Shown: positions 19,317 to 28,484, counted from the first letter of the stretch. The stretch: DNA of 43,121 nt from Murinocardiopsis flavida (GCF_003014485.1 NZ_PYGA01000039.1:1-43121), one strand, 5' to 3'. Program-made: numbers and translations. The notes: generated from the letters alone by a model not told the origin.

Positions 19317-20372
19317 TCAGCGGTCGATGCCCTCTTCCATGGCGCGGGCCTCGTCGGCGCTGATGGGGGTGCGGCCCCGGGCGAGCAGCCAGACCATCGC
19401 GGCGAGGGCCGCGACCTGGATCGGCCAGCCCATGATGAGCTTCGACGCGCCGAGGAGGCCCACCATCTGGGCCTCCCACAGCGGGTACTGGACGGCCACC
19501 CGGATGACGCAGGGCGCCACGAGCAGCCAGGTCAGCCGGGAGCTGAGTTTGCGGACCGCGGGGTTGTCGCGCCAGCCCGTGAGGTCGCCGGTGACGCTGC
19601 CGATGAGCAGGCCGACGGCGGGCCACCGGATGACGATGGTGCCGATGAGCACCACCGCGTACACCGCGTTGTAGATGATCCCGGGCAGGAAGGCGTCCTC
19701 GGCCTGGCCCGAGCGCAGCGCGAAGAACGCGGCGATCCCGATGCCGATGAGGCTGTTCAGCACGAACTGCACCGTGGTGCGCTGGACCAGCCGCACCACG
19801 GTGAGGACGACGGCCGAACCGATGCCGAGGCCCGCGGCGAGCGGGACGTCCCTGCTGAGGATGAAGGTCAGGGTGAAGGCGATCGTGGGAACGGCCGCTT
19901 CGAGCATGCCCCGCTTGCCGCCGAGGACCTTGGCGAGCTGGCCGCGGACGACGGCCTCGACGGTGTCCTCGCTGACGGGCCCGGCCGCCTTGGCGCCGGT
20001 GCCGCCCCCGTCGGAGCCGTCCCCGCTGGAGCCGTCCCGATCGGTGCCGCCGTCCCGATCGGTGCCGCCGCCCCTCTCGGAGCCGCCCTGGTCGGAGCCG
20101 TCCGCTTCGGGCCCGCTTCCGGCGGCGCCCGGCCCGCCGTTCAGCCCGCCGTCCGGGTCGGCGGTCGCCGTGCCCGCGCGGGCCGCCCGCACCTCGGCGC
20201 GGTACTCCTCCTCGAACTGGTCGTCGAGCTCCCTGCGCAGGATCGCCTCGCCGTCGCCGCGGGTGCCGGAAAGCGGCCGGTCGGGGCCGTCCGGGCCGGG
20301 ACCGCCGGTGTCCGGTGGGGGGACACGGGTGTCGGTCGCTCGGTCCTCGGGGTCCCGGTACTGGTCGGCCAT
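19317..20372 (-). CDS. DUF3159 membrane protein
   Basis: The protein has 351 aa. The first half is hydrophilic and low-complexity, with an acidic segment (AILRRELDDQFEEEYRAE) and Gly/Asp/Ser-rich repeats including two TDRDGG units. From about residue 140 it matches DUF3159, with about six TM helices (for example TIAFTLTFILSRDVPLAAG and YNAVYAVVLIGTIVIRWPAVG). The function is unknown. The gene is part of the conserved actinobacterial dut-DUF3710-DUF3159-TrkA neighbourhood. GGAG precedes the ATG at 20372. The two TDRDGG units derive from a perfect 18-bp tandem DNA repeat (20034-20069). Confidence 0.9.
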   Translation of the reverse strand: MADQYRDPEDRATDTRVPPPDTGGPGPDGPDRPLSGTRGDGEAILRRELDDQFEEEYRAEVRAARAGTATADPDGGLNGGPGAAGSGPEADGSDQGGSERGGGTDRDGGTDRDGSSGDGSDGGGTGAKAAGPVSEDTVEAVVRGQLAKVLGGKRGMLEAAVPTIAFTLTFILSRDVPLAAGLGIGSAVVLTVVRLVQRTTVQFVLNSLIGIGIAAFFALRSGQAEDAFLPGIIYNAVYAVVLIGTIVIRWPAVGLLIGSVTGDLTGWRDNPAVRKLSSRLTWLLVAPCVIRVAVQYPLWEAQMVGLLGASKLIMGWPIQVAALAAMVWLLARGRTPISADEARAMEEGIDR

Positions 20373-20699
20373 GCTGCTCCAGACGGTCTGCGACGGGCGT
20401 CGGCTCGCGGCGTTCGGCGACCTCCAGCGTAGGACACCGGGCGCCGCCGGGGAGGCATCCGCGCGCCGCGCCGGGCCGATGACCGGCGGCGCGGCACACC
20501 GCGGCCCCGGGGTCCGGTCGGATCGCCTCTCACTGGGTAGGGCTGCGGCAGTGAGGACGGGCGCCCCGCGGCCGCCCTCGACCGCCGGCCATGACCGCTG
20601 CCCATGACCACTGCCCATGATCACCGGCCTCGACCGCCGCCCTTGGGGCGGCCCCGCACGGCCCCGGCCCGATGCCGACCGACGAAGGAGTCCGCAGCA
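20373..20699. other. Intergenic region with 13-bp triple repeat
   Basis: This 327-bp gap lies between divergent DUF3159 and serpin genes. It holds three head-to-tail 13-bp units, ATGACCGCTGCCC (20591-20603), ATGACCACTGCCC (20604-20616) and ATGATCACCGGCC (20617-20629). They are bracketed by two copies of CTCGACCGCCG. A regulator-binding role for the serpin promoter is possible. No gene is evident. Confidence 0.5.
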
Positions 20700-21791
20700 A
20701 TGCCCACGCAGCCACGCCCCGACCACCTCGCCTACGCCCTCCGCCTGCACACCGTCCTGCACGCCGAGGCGCGCAACGGGCTCGTGTGGTCGCCGTACTC
20801 GGTGGCGGCCGCGCTCGGACTCATCGCCGCCGGATCGGGCGGGCGCACCAGGGAGGAGTTCACGGCGCTGTTGGGCGGCGACATCGACGCGCACCTCGCC
20901 GCGCTCGACGACGCCGTCACGGGCGACGACGGATTGGCGAGCGCGACGGGCCTGTGGGTCCGCTCCGACCTGCCGCTGCACCCGGAGTTCGAGGCGCGGC
21001 TGCGCGCCCGCCCCGACTCCGGTGTCCACCCCGCCGACTTCGAGCACGACCCGGAGGGGGTCCGCAGGACCGTCAACACCGAGGTCGCCAAGGTCACGCG
21101 CGGCATGATCGAGGAGCTTCTCGAACCCGGCTGGGTCGCGCCCACCTTCCAGGCGCTGCTGGTCAACGCGCTGTGGATGCGGCTGCAATGGGAGTCGCCG
21201 TTCGCGGCCGAGCGCACCGCCCCGCTGGACTTCCACGCACCCGGCGGCACGCGCCGGGTCCCCGCCATGCACAAGGACGCCAAGCTGCCCTACGCCGAGT
21301 GGGACGGCTGGCGCATGGTCTCCCTCGCCGGGCAGGGCGGCCTCGTGCTGGACGTCCTGCTCCCGGACCGGGGCGCGGCCGACCTCACCCCGGCGGTGCT
21401 GGGCGCCCTGCACCGCGCCGCGTCGGCACGGGACGAGGTGCGGCTGGCGCTGCCCCGCTTCGAGCTCACCGGGCGCGTCGAGCTGGCCGGGCCGCTGGCG
21501 GAGACCGGCGTGCGGACGGTGTTCTCCGACGCCGCCGACCTGAGCGGGATCTCCCCGCGCCCGCTCGCCGTCGACCGGGTCATCCACCAGGCGGTCCTCA
21601 AGGTCGACGAGAAGGGCGCCGAGGGGGCCGCCGCGACAGCGGTGGGGATGCGGCTCGCGATGGCGCCGGTGAAACCGCGCGTCATCACGTTCACCGTCGA
21701 CCGGCCGTTCACCGTGGTGGTGCGCAGGCGCGCGGCGATCCTGTTCCTCGGCGAGGTCGCCGCCCCCGAGGACCCCGGCCCGGCACAGTGA
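20700..21791 (+). CDS. Serpin-family protease inhibitor
   Basis: This is a 363-aa serpin. The N terminus FSPYSV-equivalent is WSPYSVAAALGLIAAGSGGRT, and the strand NALWMRLQWESPF matches the NAIYFKG.W..F region. The hinge EKGAEGAAATA lies at 304-314, and the C-terminal signature DRPFTVVVRRRAAILFLG at 334-351. The small-residue hinge predicts an inhibitory serpin; counting from P17 at Glu304 puts P1 at about Ala320, which would favour elastase- or subtilisin-like targets. No signal peptide is visible, so it probably acts in the cytoplasm. AAGGAG lies 9 nt before the ATG. Bacterial serpins are rare, but one (thermopin) is known in Thermobifida. Confidence 0.92.
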   Translation: MPTQPRPDHLAYALRLHTVLHAEARNGLVWSPYSVAAALGLIAAGSGGRTREEFTALLGGDIDAHLAALDDAVTGDDGLASATGLWVRSDLPLHPEFEARLRARPDSGVHPADFEHDPEGVRRTVNTEVAKVTRGMIEELLEPGWVAPTFQALLVNALWMRLQWESPFAAERTAPLDFHAPGGTRRVPAMHKDAKLPYAEWDGWRMVSLAGQGGLVLDVLLPDRGAADLTPAVLGALHRAASARDEVRLALPRFELTGRVELAGPLAETGVRTVFSDAADLSGISPRPLAVDRVIHQAVLKVDEKGAEGAAATAVGMRLAMAPVKPRVITFTVDRPFTVVVRRRAAILFLGEVAAPEDPGPAQ

Positions 21792-21807
21792 CGGGCCGGG
21801 CGCGGGG

Positions 21808-22656
21808 TCAGTCGCCGCCGCCTCCGGAGGAGCCGCCGCCGTCGGAGGCGTCGGACCCGCCCGACCCCGCGGGGTCGGCGTAGTCGCCGCGGTCGCGGTC
21901 GTCGCCCGCCGTACCGGCCCCCGCACCGCCCTGGGCGCCGGGGTCGACGCCCTTGCGGAGGCGCTCGGCCTCGGCGTCCTCCATGGCCTGCTGCGCCTGA
22001 GCGGGCAGTTTCAGGTCGAGGAGGTCGCGGGGCGGCACCGGCTGGTCGCCGCGCACCACGACGAGGGCGGCGAACACCTCCTCGATGCGCTCGGCCGCCT
22101 CGGGTTTCATGGCGCCCTCGCCGCGGATGACCCCGCGCAGGAACCAGCGGGGGCCGTCGACGCCGATGAAGCGGGCCGGCTGGCCGAGCTGGTGGCCCTG
22201 CTCGTTGGTCTTGCCGGGGACGGCGACGATGGCCCGCAACTCGGTGCCGAACGTGCCCTCGAACTCCTCGGACTTGCCGCCGGCCTCGGTGATCTCCTCG
22301 GCGATCTCTGCGCGCACCTCGTCCCACAGGCCGGACAGCTTCGGCGCGGCGAACGGCTGGACCTGGAGCGCGGTGGGCCCGGCGACGATGGTCACGCCGA
22401 TGACCTTGTTCTGCTGCTGGGCGACGTTGACCTGGACTTCGAGGTCCTCGGCGACGGGGACGTGCAGGCCGCCGAGGTCGACCCGGTTGGTCTCGGGGTA
22501 GTCCTCCGAGACGTCCCACGGCCCCGTGGCGCGGTGGACGTCCTCGGCCTTCACCGGCTCGCGTGACTCGCCCTTGGGCAGGTCGGGGCCGATGATGTGG
22601 TCGGCGGGGCCGTCAGCGCCGGTCTTCTGACTCTTCTTGCGTCGGCGTCCGAACAC
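21808..22656 (-). CDS. DUF3710 family protein
   Basis: The protein has 282 aa. A basic start FGRRRKKS is followed by the conserved core: TGPWDVSEDYPETNRVDLGG, LQVQPFAAPKLSGLWDEVR, and GPRWFLRGVIRGEGA. It ends in a Gly/Asp/Ser-rich tail. The function is unknown, but it is consistently linked to dut in actinobacteria and here follows dut by 58 bp on the same strand. The GTG at 22656 is preferred because AAAGG lies 8 nt upstream and the basic motif begins there. Its stop is only 16 bp from the convergent serpin stop. Confidence 0.92.
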   Translation of the reverse strand: MFGRRRKKSQKTGADGPADHIIGPDLPKGESREPVKAEDVHRATGPWDVSEDYPETNRVDLGGLHVPVAEDLEVQVNVAQQQNKVIGVTIVAGPTALQVQPFAAPKLSGLWDEVRAEIAEEITEAGGKSEEFEGTFGTELRAIVAVPGKTNEQGHQLGQPARFIGVDGPRWFLRGVIRGEGAMKPEAAERIEEVFAALVVVRGDQPVPPRDLLDLKLPAQAQQAMEDAEAERLRKGVDPGAQGGAGAGTAGDDRDRGDYADPAGSGGSDASDGGGSSGGGGD

Positions 22657-22714
22657 GCCACACACCTTTCCGGATCGTGCGGGCCGCCGACTCGGCCGGG
22701 GCCCGGCCTCCACA

Positions 22715-23206
22715 CTAGTGCGCCGGTGCGACGCCGAGGTCTCCGTGCCCGCCGCTGGATCCGAAGCCGTTCGCGCCGCGCTCCGACCCGGGCAGTTCGG
22801 CCACTTCGTCGAACACCGCGCGCTCGACCCGCTGGATCACGAGTTGCGCCACGCGGTCGCCGCGGCCGAGCCGGACCGGTTCGCGCAGGTCGGTGTTGAG
22901 CAGGGTCACCTTGATCTCGCCGCGGTACCCGGCGTCGACCGTCCCGGGGGCGTTGACGAGGGTCAGCCCGCAGCGGGCGGCGAGGCCGGAGCGCGGGTGC
23001 ACGAACGCCGCGAACCCGTCGGGCAGCGCGATCGCGACACCGGTGCGCACGGTCGCCCGCTCTCCCGGGCCGAGGACGACGTCCTCCGCCGTCATCAGGT
23101 CGGCGCCGGCGTCGCCGTCGTGGGCGTAGCCCGGCATGGGGAGGTCGGGGTCGATCCGGCGGATGCGGCATCGCAGCGGCGCGGGGAAGAGGGAATCACT
23201 ACTCAC
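22715..23206 (-). CDS. dut: dUTP diphosphatase
   Basis: This 163-aa homotrimeric dUTPase hydrolyses dUTP to dUMP and PPi. All five motifs are present: DAGADL (32-37), [10 protein letters not shown] (71-80), [10 protein letters not shown] (88-97), GDRVAQL (116-122) and the P-loop-like [13 protein letters not shown] (143-155). The GTG at 23206 is chosen from homology length; TAGGCT lies 8 nt upstream and no ribosome site is visible. An ATG nine codons earlier is an alternative. It probably forms an operon with DUF3710. Confidence 0.97.
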   Translation of the reverse strand: MSSDSLFPAPLRCRIRRIDPDLPMPGYAHDGDAGADLMTAEDVVLGPGERATVRTGVAIALPDGFAAFVHPRSGLAARCGLTLVNAPGTVDAGYRGEIKVTLLNTDLREPVRLGRGDRVAQLVIQRVERAVFDEVAELPGSERGANGFGSSGGHGDLGVAPAH

Positions 23207-23297
23207 AACGGGCGAGCCTATCGCGCACGGCACGGCCGTCCGACGACGCCGGGCCGCATGTCACCGCCGCCGCACCGGCCGCAGGGCGGGGACACCG

Positions 23298-23333
23298 GGG
23301 CGGGGCGCCCCGCCGCAGCGGTGCGCCCCGCCC
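23298..23333 (-). terminator. Hairpin downstream of valS
   Basis: The 11-bp arms 23298-23308 and 23323-23333 (GGGCGGGGCGC and its complement) lie about 20 nt after the valS stop. Confidence 0.65.
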
Positions 23334-23349
23334 GTCCGCCTCGCCGGCC

Positions 23350-25923
23350 CTACTCGGCCGCCGCCGGGAGGGTGACCTCGACGTGCAGGTCGGCGTCGTC
23401 GGAGGCGTCGAAGTCGAGCCGTGCGACGCGGCCGGCCGCCGCGATGTCGTCGGCGGCGAGGCGGGCGTCGTCGATGTGCTTGCCGCGCACGACGACCCGC
23501 TCGATGTCGGCCCGCATGGACAGCTTCGCCTCGGACTTGGCCTTGCGGACGGCGCGCAGCACCTCGGCCGTCGCCGCGAGGACGGCGGGCCCGCCGTCCT
23601 GCGCGGCGGTGCGGAGCTCGTCGGCGGCCGGCCACGCAGCGCCGTGCACCGAACCCTCGTGCCACCACGACCACGCTTCGTCGGCGGTGAACGGCAGGAA
23701 CGGGGCGAACAGCCGGTGCAGTGCCGACAGCGCGATCAGCAGCGCGGTCCGCGCCGAGGCGCCGCGGGCGGAATCGGCCTCGTAGGCGCGGGCCTTGACG
23801 AGTTCGAGGTAGTCGTCGCAGAAGTTCCAGAAGAAGCGCTCGACCCGCTCCAGCGCCCGCGTGTGGTCGTAGTCGGCGATCGCCGCGGTGGCGTCCTCGA
23901 CGGTGTCGGCGAGCGCGGCCAGCATCGCCCGGTCGAGCGGCTCGGTGACCGCGGCGGCGTCGGGCCCGGTGTGCTCGCCCGCGACGGACAGCGCGAACTT
24001 GCTGGCGTTGAGGATCTTGATGGCGAGGCGGCGGCCGACCTTCATCTGGCCTTCGTCGAGCGCGGTGTCGGTGCCGAGGCGCCCGCTCGCCGCCCAGTAG
24101 CGGATGGCGTCGGAGCTGTACCGTTCCAGCAGGTCGAGGGGCGTGACGACGTTGCCCTTGGACTTGGACATCTTCTTGCGGTCGGGGTCGAGGATCCAGC
24201 CGGAGATCGCCGCGTTGGACCACGGTAGCGACCCGTGCTCGAAGTGGGAGCGCACGACCGTGGCGAACAGCCAGGTGCGGATGATGTCCTGGCCCTGGGG
24301 GCGGAGGTCCATGGGGAACACGCGGGCGAACAGGTCGTCGTCGCGCTCCCAGCCGCCCGCGATCTGCGGCGACAGCGAGGAGGTGGCCCAGGTGTCCATG
24401 ACGTCGGGGTCGCCGGTGAAGCCGCCGGGCGCGCCGCGCTGCTCCTCGGTGTAGCCGGCCGGGGCCTCGGACCCGGGGTCGACCGGCAGCGCCGACTCCT
24501 CGGGCACGATCGGGGCGTCGTAGCGCGGGTTGCCGTCGGCGCCGAGCGGATACCAGACGGGGAACGGCACGCCGAAGAAGCGCTGGCGGCTGATGAGCCA
24601 GTCGGAGTTGAGGCCCTCGACCCAGTTCTCGTAGCGCACCTGCATGTGCTTGGGGCGCCAGTTCAGTTCGCGCCCGCGCTGCACCAGTTCGTCGCGGACG
24701 GCGGTGTCGCGCCCGCCGTTGCGGATGTACCACTGGCGGGTGGTGACGATCTCCAGCGGCTTCTCGCCCCGCTCGTAGAACTTCACCGGGTGCGTGATGG
24801 GCCTCGGCTCGCCGAGGAGTTCGCCGGAGGCGCGCAGCAGTTCGACGGTGCGCTCGCGCGCGGTGTGCACGGTGGCGCCCGCGAGAGCGGCGTACGCCTC
24901 CTTGGCGGGGGCGGAGTCGACACCGGCCGGCGGCTCGGCGACGATGCGGCCGTCCCAGCCGATGACGGGACGGGTGGCGAGTTGCAGCTCGCGCCACCAG
25001 GTGACGTCGGTGGTGTCGCCGAAGGTGCAGATCATCGCGATGCCGGAGCCCTTGTCGGGGTCGGCGAGGCGGTGCGCCTTGACGGGGACCTCGACGCCGA
25101 ACAGCGGGGTGCGCACGGTGGCGCCGAAGAGGTCCTGGTACCGCTCGTCGTCGGGGTGCGCGACCAGCGCGACACACGCGGCGAGGAGTTCGGGGCGGGT
25201 GGTCTCGATGGTGACGTCGGAGCCGTCGGGGCGGTGGAACGCCAGCGTGTGGTAGGCGCTGGGCCGTTCGCGGTCTTCGAGCTCGGCCTGGGCGACCGCC
25301 GTGCGGTAGGTGACGTCCCAGAGGGTGGGCGCCTCGGCCATGTACGCCTCGCCGCGCGCGAGGTTGCGCAGGAAGGAGCGCTGCGCCGCGGCGCGGGAGT
25401 TGTCGTCGATGGTGGCGTAGGTATGGCGCCAGTCGACGCTCAGCCCGAGCCGCCGCCAGATGGACTCGAAGACCTTCTCGTCCTCGACGGTGAGGATGTC
25501 GCACAGCTCGATGAAGTTGCGCCGGGAGATGGGCACCTGGCGCTTGGGGTCGGGCTTGGCCGGCGGCTCGAACGCGGGGTCGTAGGGGATCGAGGGGTCG
25601 CAGCGGACGCCGTAGTAGTTCTGCACGCGGCGCTCGGTGGGCAGGCCGTTGTCGTCCCACCCCATGGGGTAGAAGACGGACTTGCCGCGCATGCGCTGGA
25701 AGCGCGCGACGATGTCGGTGTGGGTGTAGGAGAAGACGTGGCCGATGTGCAGCGACCCCGACACCGTGGGCGGCGGGGTGTCGATGGAGTAGACGTCGGG
25801 GCGGCTCGCCGTACGGTCGAAATGGTAGACGCCGGACTCATCCCACACGTCTACCCACTTCGCCTCGATACCGTCGAGCGAAGGCTTGTCGGGCACGCTG
25901 AAAGAATGAGAGCGGTTGGTCAT
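23350..25923 (-). CDS. valS: Valyl-tRNA synthetase (archaeal-like form)
   Basis: This 857-aa class I synthetase charges tRNA-Val. The HIGH motif is in PPPTVSGSLHIGHVFSYT (HIGH 59-62) and KMSKS in DRKKMSKSKGN (about 582-591). The stretch YPMGWDDNGLPTERRVQNYY and the CP1 editing domain (IETTRPELLAACVALVAHP) match the archaeal-like ValRS group found in some bacteria. The C terminus lacks the long coiled coil typical of common bacterial ValS. No ribosome site precedes the ATG at 25923; TACCAT ends 7 nt upstream. No T-box is evident in the leader. Whether a second valS exists elsewhere cannot be seen. Confidence 0.95.
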   Translation of the reverse strand: MTNRSHSFSVPDKPSLDGIEAKWVDVWDESGVYHFDRTASRPDVYSIDTPPPTVSGSLHIGHVFSYTHTDIVARFQRMRGKSVFYPMGWDDNGLPTERRVQNYYGVRCDPSIPYDPAFEPPAKPDPKRQVPISRRNFIELCDILTVEDEKVFESIWRRLGLSVDWRHTYATIDDNSRAAAQRSFLRNLARGEAYMAEAPTLWDVTYRTAVAQAELEDRERPSAYHTLAFHRPDGSDVTIETTRPELLAACVALVAHPDDERYQDLFGATVRTPLFGVEVPVKAHRLADPDKGSGIAMICTFGDTTDVTWWRELQLATRPVIGWDGRIVAEPPAGVDSAPAKEAYAALAGATVHTARERTVELLRASGELLGEPRPITHPVKFYERGEKPLEIVTTRQWYIRNGGRDTAVRDELVQRGRELNWRPKHMQVRYENWVEGLNSDWLISRQRFFGVPFPVWYPLGADGNPRYDAPIVPEESALPVDPGSEAPAGYTEEQRGAPGGFTGDPDVMDTWATSSLSPQIAGGWERDDDLFARVFPMDLRPQGQDIIRTWLFATVVRSHFEHGSLPWSNAAISGWILDPDRKKMSKSKGNVVTPLDLLERYSSDAIRYWAASGRLGTDTALDEGQMKVGRRLAIKILNASKFALSVAGEHTGPDAAAVTEPLDRAMLAALADTVEDATAAIADYDHTRALERVERFFWNFCDDYLELVKARAYEADSARGASARTALLIALSALHRLFAPFLPFTADEAWSWWHEGSVHGAAWPAADELRTAAQDGGPAVLAATAEVLRAVRKAKSEAKLSMRADIERVVVRGKHIDDARLAADDIAAAGRVARLDFDASDDADLHVEVTLPAAAE

Positions 25924-26240
25924 GAGGGCAATGGTATTGGTCTGCCCGGCATGATCGCTCCGGTTTCCGAACAGCCCCGCAGCCGAATCGGGGCGGGCGG
26001 GCGCCGGGGCGACACCCCTTGTCCGACCGGCCTGCTGCGGTGCCCGGCATGGCAGGATTTCGGGCACAGGACCCGAGGAGTGCGATGCTTCCGGGAGCCC
26101 CTACTGCGCCGCTTCGCGATTTCCGCGCAGCGGGGGCCCGCGAGCCCGGAACGATCCACTGGACACGGCCCGGAAGCCGTGACCGCGCGCGGCGCCACGC
26201 ACCGCACCGGCCGCGGCACCTCTCACGACAACGGAAGCGG

Positions 26241-26534
26241 ATGGCACACATGGCAGACAAGGACGGCGAGCTGACCGCCCGCATCGTCGGCGGGGTCGCC
26301 TCGCTGGCGGCCGGGTTCGTGGCCCGCAAGGTCATCACCCTCGCCTGGACCAAGGTACGCGGGGAGGAGCCGCCGGACGACCCGGAGTCGCCCGACATCA
26401 GCCTCGGCGAGGCCATCGCCTGGGCGGTCGTGACCGGCGTGGGGATGGAGGTCGCCCGCGTGGTGGCCGTGCGCTACGCGCACAAGCGGTTCGCGCCGCG
26501 CCGCCACCGCGAGATCGAGGACCTGCCGGTCTGA
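26241..26534 (+). CDS. DUF4235 family membrane protein
   Basis: The 97-aa protein has two hydrophobic segments, VGGVASLAAGFVARKVITLAW (about 16-36) and LGEAIAWAVVTGVGMEVARVVAVRY (about 54-78), separated by an acidic Pro-rich loop. The pattern matches DUF4235, small actinobacterial membrane proteins of unknown function. Starts at 26241 and 26250 are both possible; GGAAG precedes the first. It is divergent from valS, and the 317-bp gap holds no clear feature beyond the valS promoter. Confidence 0.8.
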   Translation: MAHMADKDGELTARIVGGVASLAAGFVARKVITLAWTKVRGEEPPDDPESPDISLGEAIAWAVVTGVGMEVARVVAVRYAHKRFAPRRHREIEDLPV

Positions 26535-26547
26535 CACCCGGCGCTGC

Positions 26548-26591
26548 GGGGAGCGGCGGGGCCGGGATACGCCCCGGCCCCGCCGCTCCCC
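26548..26591. terminator. Perfect 19-bp hairpin between convergent genes
   Basis: The arms 26548-26566 and 26573-26591 are exact complements with the 6-nt loop ATACGC. The hairpin lies between the DUF4235 stop and the EcsC-like stop. Confidence 0.85.
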
Positions 26592-26603
26592 CGCTGGCGT
26601 GCG

Positions 26604-27524
26604 CTAGTCGGTCCGCTCGCCCTCGGCGGGGAGTTCGCGGCCCGTGGCGCCGTCGATGACCGGGGTCGGGGCGGGTGTGACGGAGGGTGCGCGCATGCGC
26701 AGGTCGTGCCGGATGGCGCGGGCCAGGCTGAGGGTGCCCGTCCGGTTCAGCGCGCCGCCGGCCACGGCGCCGGTGAGGTAGGGGCCCAGGGTGGTGAGGT
26801 GGCGGCCCATGAGCCGCATGAGCCGCTTGCGCAGCGCGGTCTTGGCCGCGGCGCCGAGCGCGACGGCGAAGGTCTGGGTGCCCTGGAGCGGGTCGATCCC
26901 GCGCTTCTTCGCCCAGGAGACGAGGTAGCCGGAGGTGCGCTGCAAGGGGGTGCCGCCTACCGGCACGCCGTAGACCTCGTGCAGTTCGCCGAGCAGCTTG
27001 ACCTCGATGGCGGCCACCACCACGGACTCGGCCGCGATCTGGGCCGGTGCGGTCAGCAGCAGCGGGGGTGCGGTGAACTGGACGGCGGCCAGCGCGCCGC
27101 CGGCCGCGCCCACAGTTGTGGTGCCGTTGGCGGCGTTGCGCACCAGCGCCTCGGCGAGCTCCTCACCCGTGAGCCCGTTGTAGTGGGCGATGAGGGTGGC
27201 GCGGTCGCGGACCGGGATGCGCGGCGCGATCTCGTTGGCGAACAGGTCGGTGATCCAGCGCCCGCCCGCGACGCCCTTGGCGCCCGCGGCGCGTGCGCTG
27301 CGGGCGAGCGCGGCCGAGAGGCGGCCGAGCAGTTTCGCGCGGCCCTTGTCGTCGGTCTCGCCCTCGGCCATGATGCGGGTGACGAGCTCGCCGACCTCGG
27401 CCGAGCGCTCCAGTTCGGTGCCCGGCTCCGCGGGCTCACCGCCGGGCGGCTGCTCATCGCGGCCGTCGCGGCCGTCGCCGCCCGCACCCTTGCCGCCGGT
27501 GCGGTTCCACTTCGTGCGGGCCAC
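26604..27524 (-). CDS. EcsC-family protein
   Basis: This 306-aa protein has a polar Gly/Asp/Arg/Glu-rich N terminus (about 1-40). The EcsC-like core follows: weakly hydrophobic helices (TTTVGAAGGALAAVQFTAPP) and the diagnostic AAIEVKLLGELHEVYGVP. Family members are peripheral or membrane proteins of unknown role; EcsC sits in an ABC operon in Bacillus, but there is no ABC gene here. The C terminus is Pro/Thr-rich. No strong ribosome site is evident. Confidence 0.85.
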   Translation of the reverse strand: MARTKWNRTGGKGAGGDGRDGRDEQPPGGEPAEPGTELERSAEVGELVTRIMAEGETDDKGRAKLLGRLSAALARSARAAGAKGVAGGRWITDLFANEIAPRIPVRDRATLIAHYNGLTGEELAEALVRNAANGTTTVGAAGGALAAVQFTAPPLLLTAPAQIAAESVVVAAIEVKLLGELHEVYGVPVGGTPLQRTSGYLVSWAKKRGIDPLQGTQTFAVALGAAAKTALRKRLMRLMGRHLTTLGPYLTGAVAGGALNRTGTLSLARAIRHDLRMRAPSVTPAPTPVIDGATGRELPAEGERTD

Positions 27525-27630
27525 CCTCTCCCCTCTCGTCCGGCTCAGCGGGCCGCTGGCGTCGGCTCACTACCCTCAAAGGTAGGCGACGGAACAAGGC
27601 GTCCCATGGCGGTCCCGACCCTGAGAAACG

Positions 27631-27666
27631 GCGAAGCGCCCCCGGTTCTTCCCGGAGGCGCTTCGC
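27631..27666 (-). terminator. Hairpin downstream of DUF4193 gene
   Basis: GCGAAGCGCC (27631-27640) pairs with GGCGCTTCGC (27657-27666), with an additional CCGG pairing inside the loop. It lies 45 nt after the DUF4193 stop. Confidence 0.75.
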
Positions 27667-27711
27667 GGCGCCACAGCGCCGAGGCGAGGAGAGTGGACAT
27701 CGTCCGCCGGA

Positions 27712-28008
27712 CTAGGTGCACTCCTTGCACACAAGTCGGCCGTTCCTCTCCTCGGCGAGCTGACTGCGGTGGTGGACGAGGAAGCACCGCGAGCAGGTGA
27801 ATTCGTCGGCCTGGCGCGGAAGGACCCGCACTGCCAGTTCTTCACCGGACAGGTCGGCGCCCGGAAGCTCCATGCCTTCGGCGACCTCATCGGGGTCGAC
27901 GTCGATGGTGCTGGTTCCCTTGTCCACCCGACGCGCCTGCAACTCTTGCAGGCTGTCCTCGCTAAGGTCCTCGTCGGTCTTGCGCGGGCTGTCGTAGTCG
28001 GTGGCCAT
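27712..28008 (-). CDS. DUF4193 zinc-ribbon-like protein
   Basis: This 98-aa acidic protein begins MATDYDSPRKTDEDLSEDSL and ends with two CxxC pairs (C72/C75 and C94/C97) that should bind Zn2+. It matches DUF4193, a small conserved actinobacterial protein of unknown function found between cutRS and dut, as here. GGAG lies upstream of the ATG at 28008. It is probably monocistronic with its own terminator. Confidence 0.93.
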   Translation of the reverse strand: MATDYDSPRKTDEDLSEDSLQELQARRVDKGTSTIDVDPDEVAEGMELPGADLSGEELAVRVLPRQADEFTCSRCFLVHHRSQLAEERNGRLVCKECT

Positions 28009-28484
28009 TCTTGTTACTCCATCCCCCTCGTTCTATGCCTCGTCTGCGCGCTTGTAACGCTCAAGAGCCGCGTCTTGTGCCCAAAACGGTCAGAAAATTC
28101 CGCGGGCGTTAGTGGACTATGACCCCTCCCGGGTGCACGCACACCGGACAGCGGCAATGGGTGGCCGCATGCGGCCGCGCTGCGCGCCGCTCTGCGGTCC
28201 GTTCCCTTGTGCTACCCAACGCCCAATGAGAATCGCGACCGATTCTTCGCCTTACCTCGCACCACGCGGGCTGCGGGCCACCCTCGGGTGGCGAGGCCAG
28301 GACCGACACGTCACCGCCGGGGTGAACTCCCCCGGCGTATCCACGCCGGGGGAAGCATACCCATAGCGGGAAGCGACCCGAACCGCCAGGAGCCGTGTCG
28401 TCGGACACGTATGAATACCACGGTTGAGCGGCGTTGCGCAGGCCGGACAGGTGAATATCCGAAACCGCCCGCGCCGCGGCGGTC
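28009..28484. other. Intergenic region between DUF4193 and cutS
   Basis: This 476-bp stretch holds the cutS terminator (28328-28353) and presumably the DUF4193 promoter. A plus-strand frame at 28112-28366 has atypical composition and no ribosome site, so no gene is called. Confidence 0.5.
28328..28353 (-). terminator. Hairpin downstream of cutS
   Basis: TCCCCCGGCGT (28328-28338) and ACGCCGGGGGA (28343-28353) are exact complements around ATCC. On the minus strand the sequence GGATACGCCGG is shared with the hairpin at 30781-30819. It lies about 130 nt after the cutS stop. Confidence 0.7.

Noticed and set aside
28112-28366. Plus-strand open frame in the DUF4193-cutS gap
   Set aside because: No ribosome site, unusual composition, and the region overlaps the cutS terminator.
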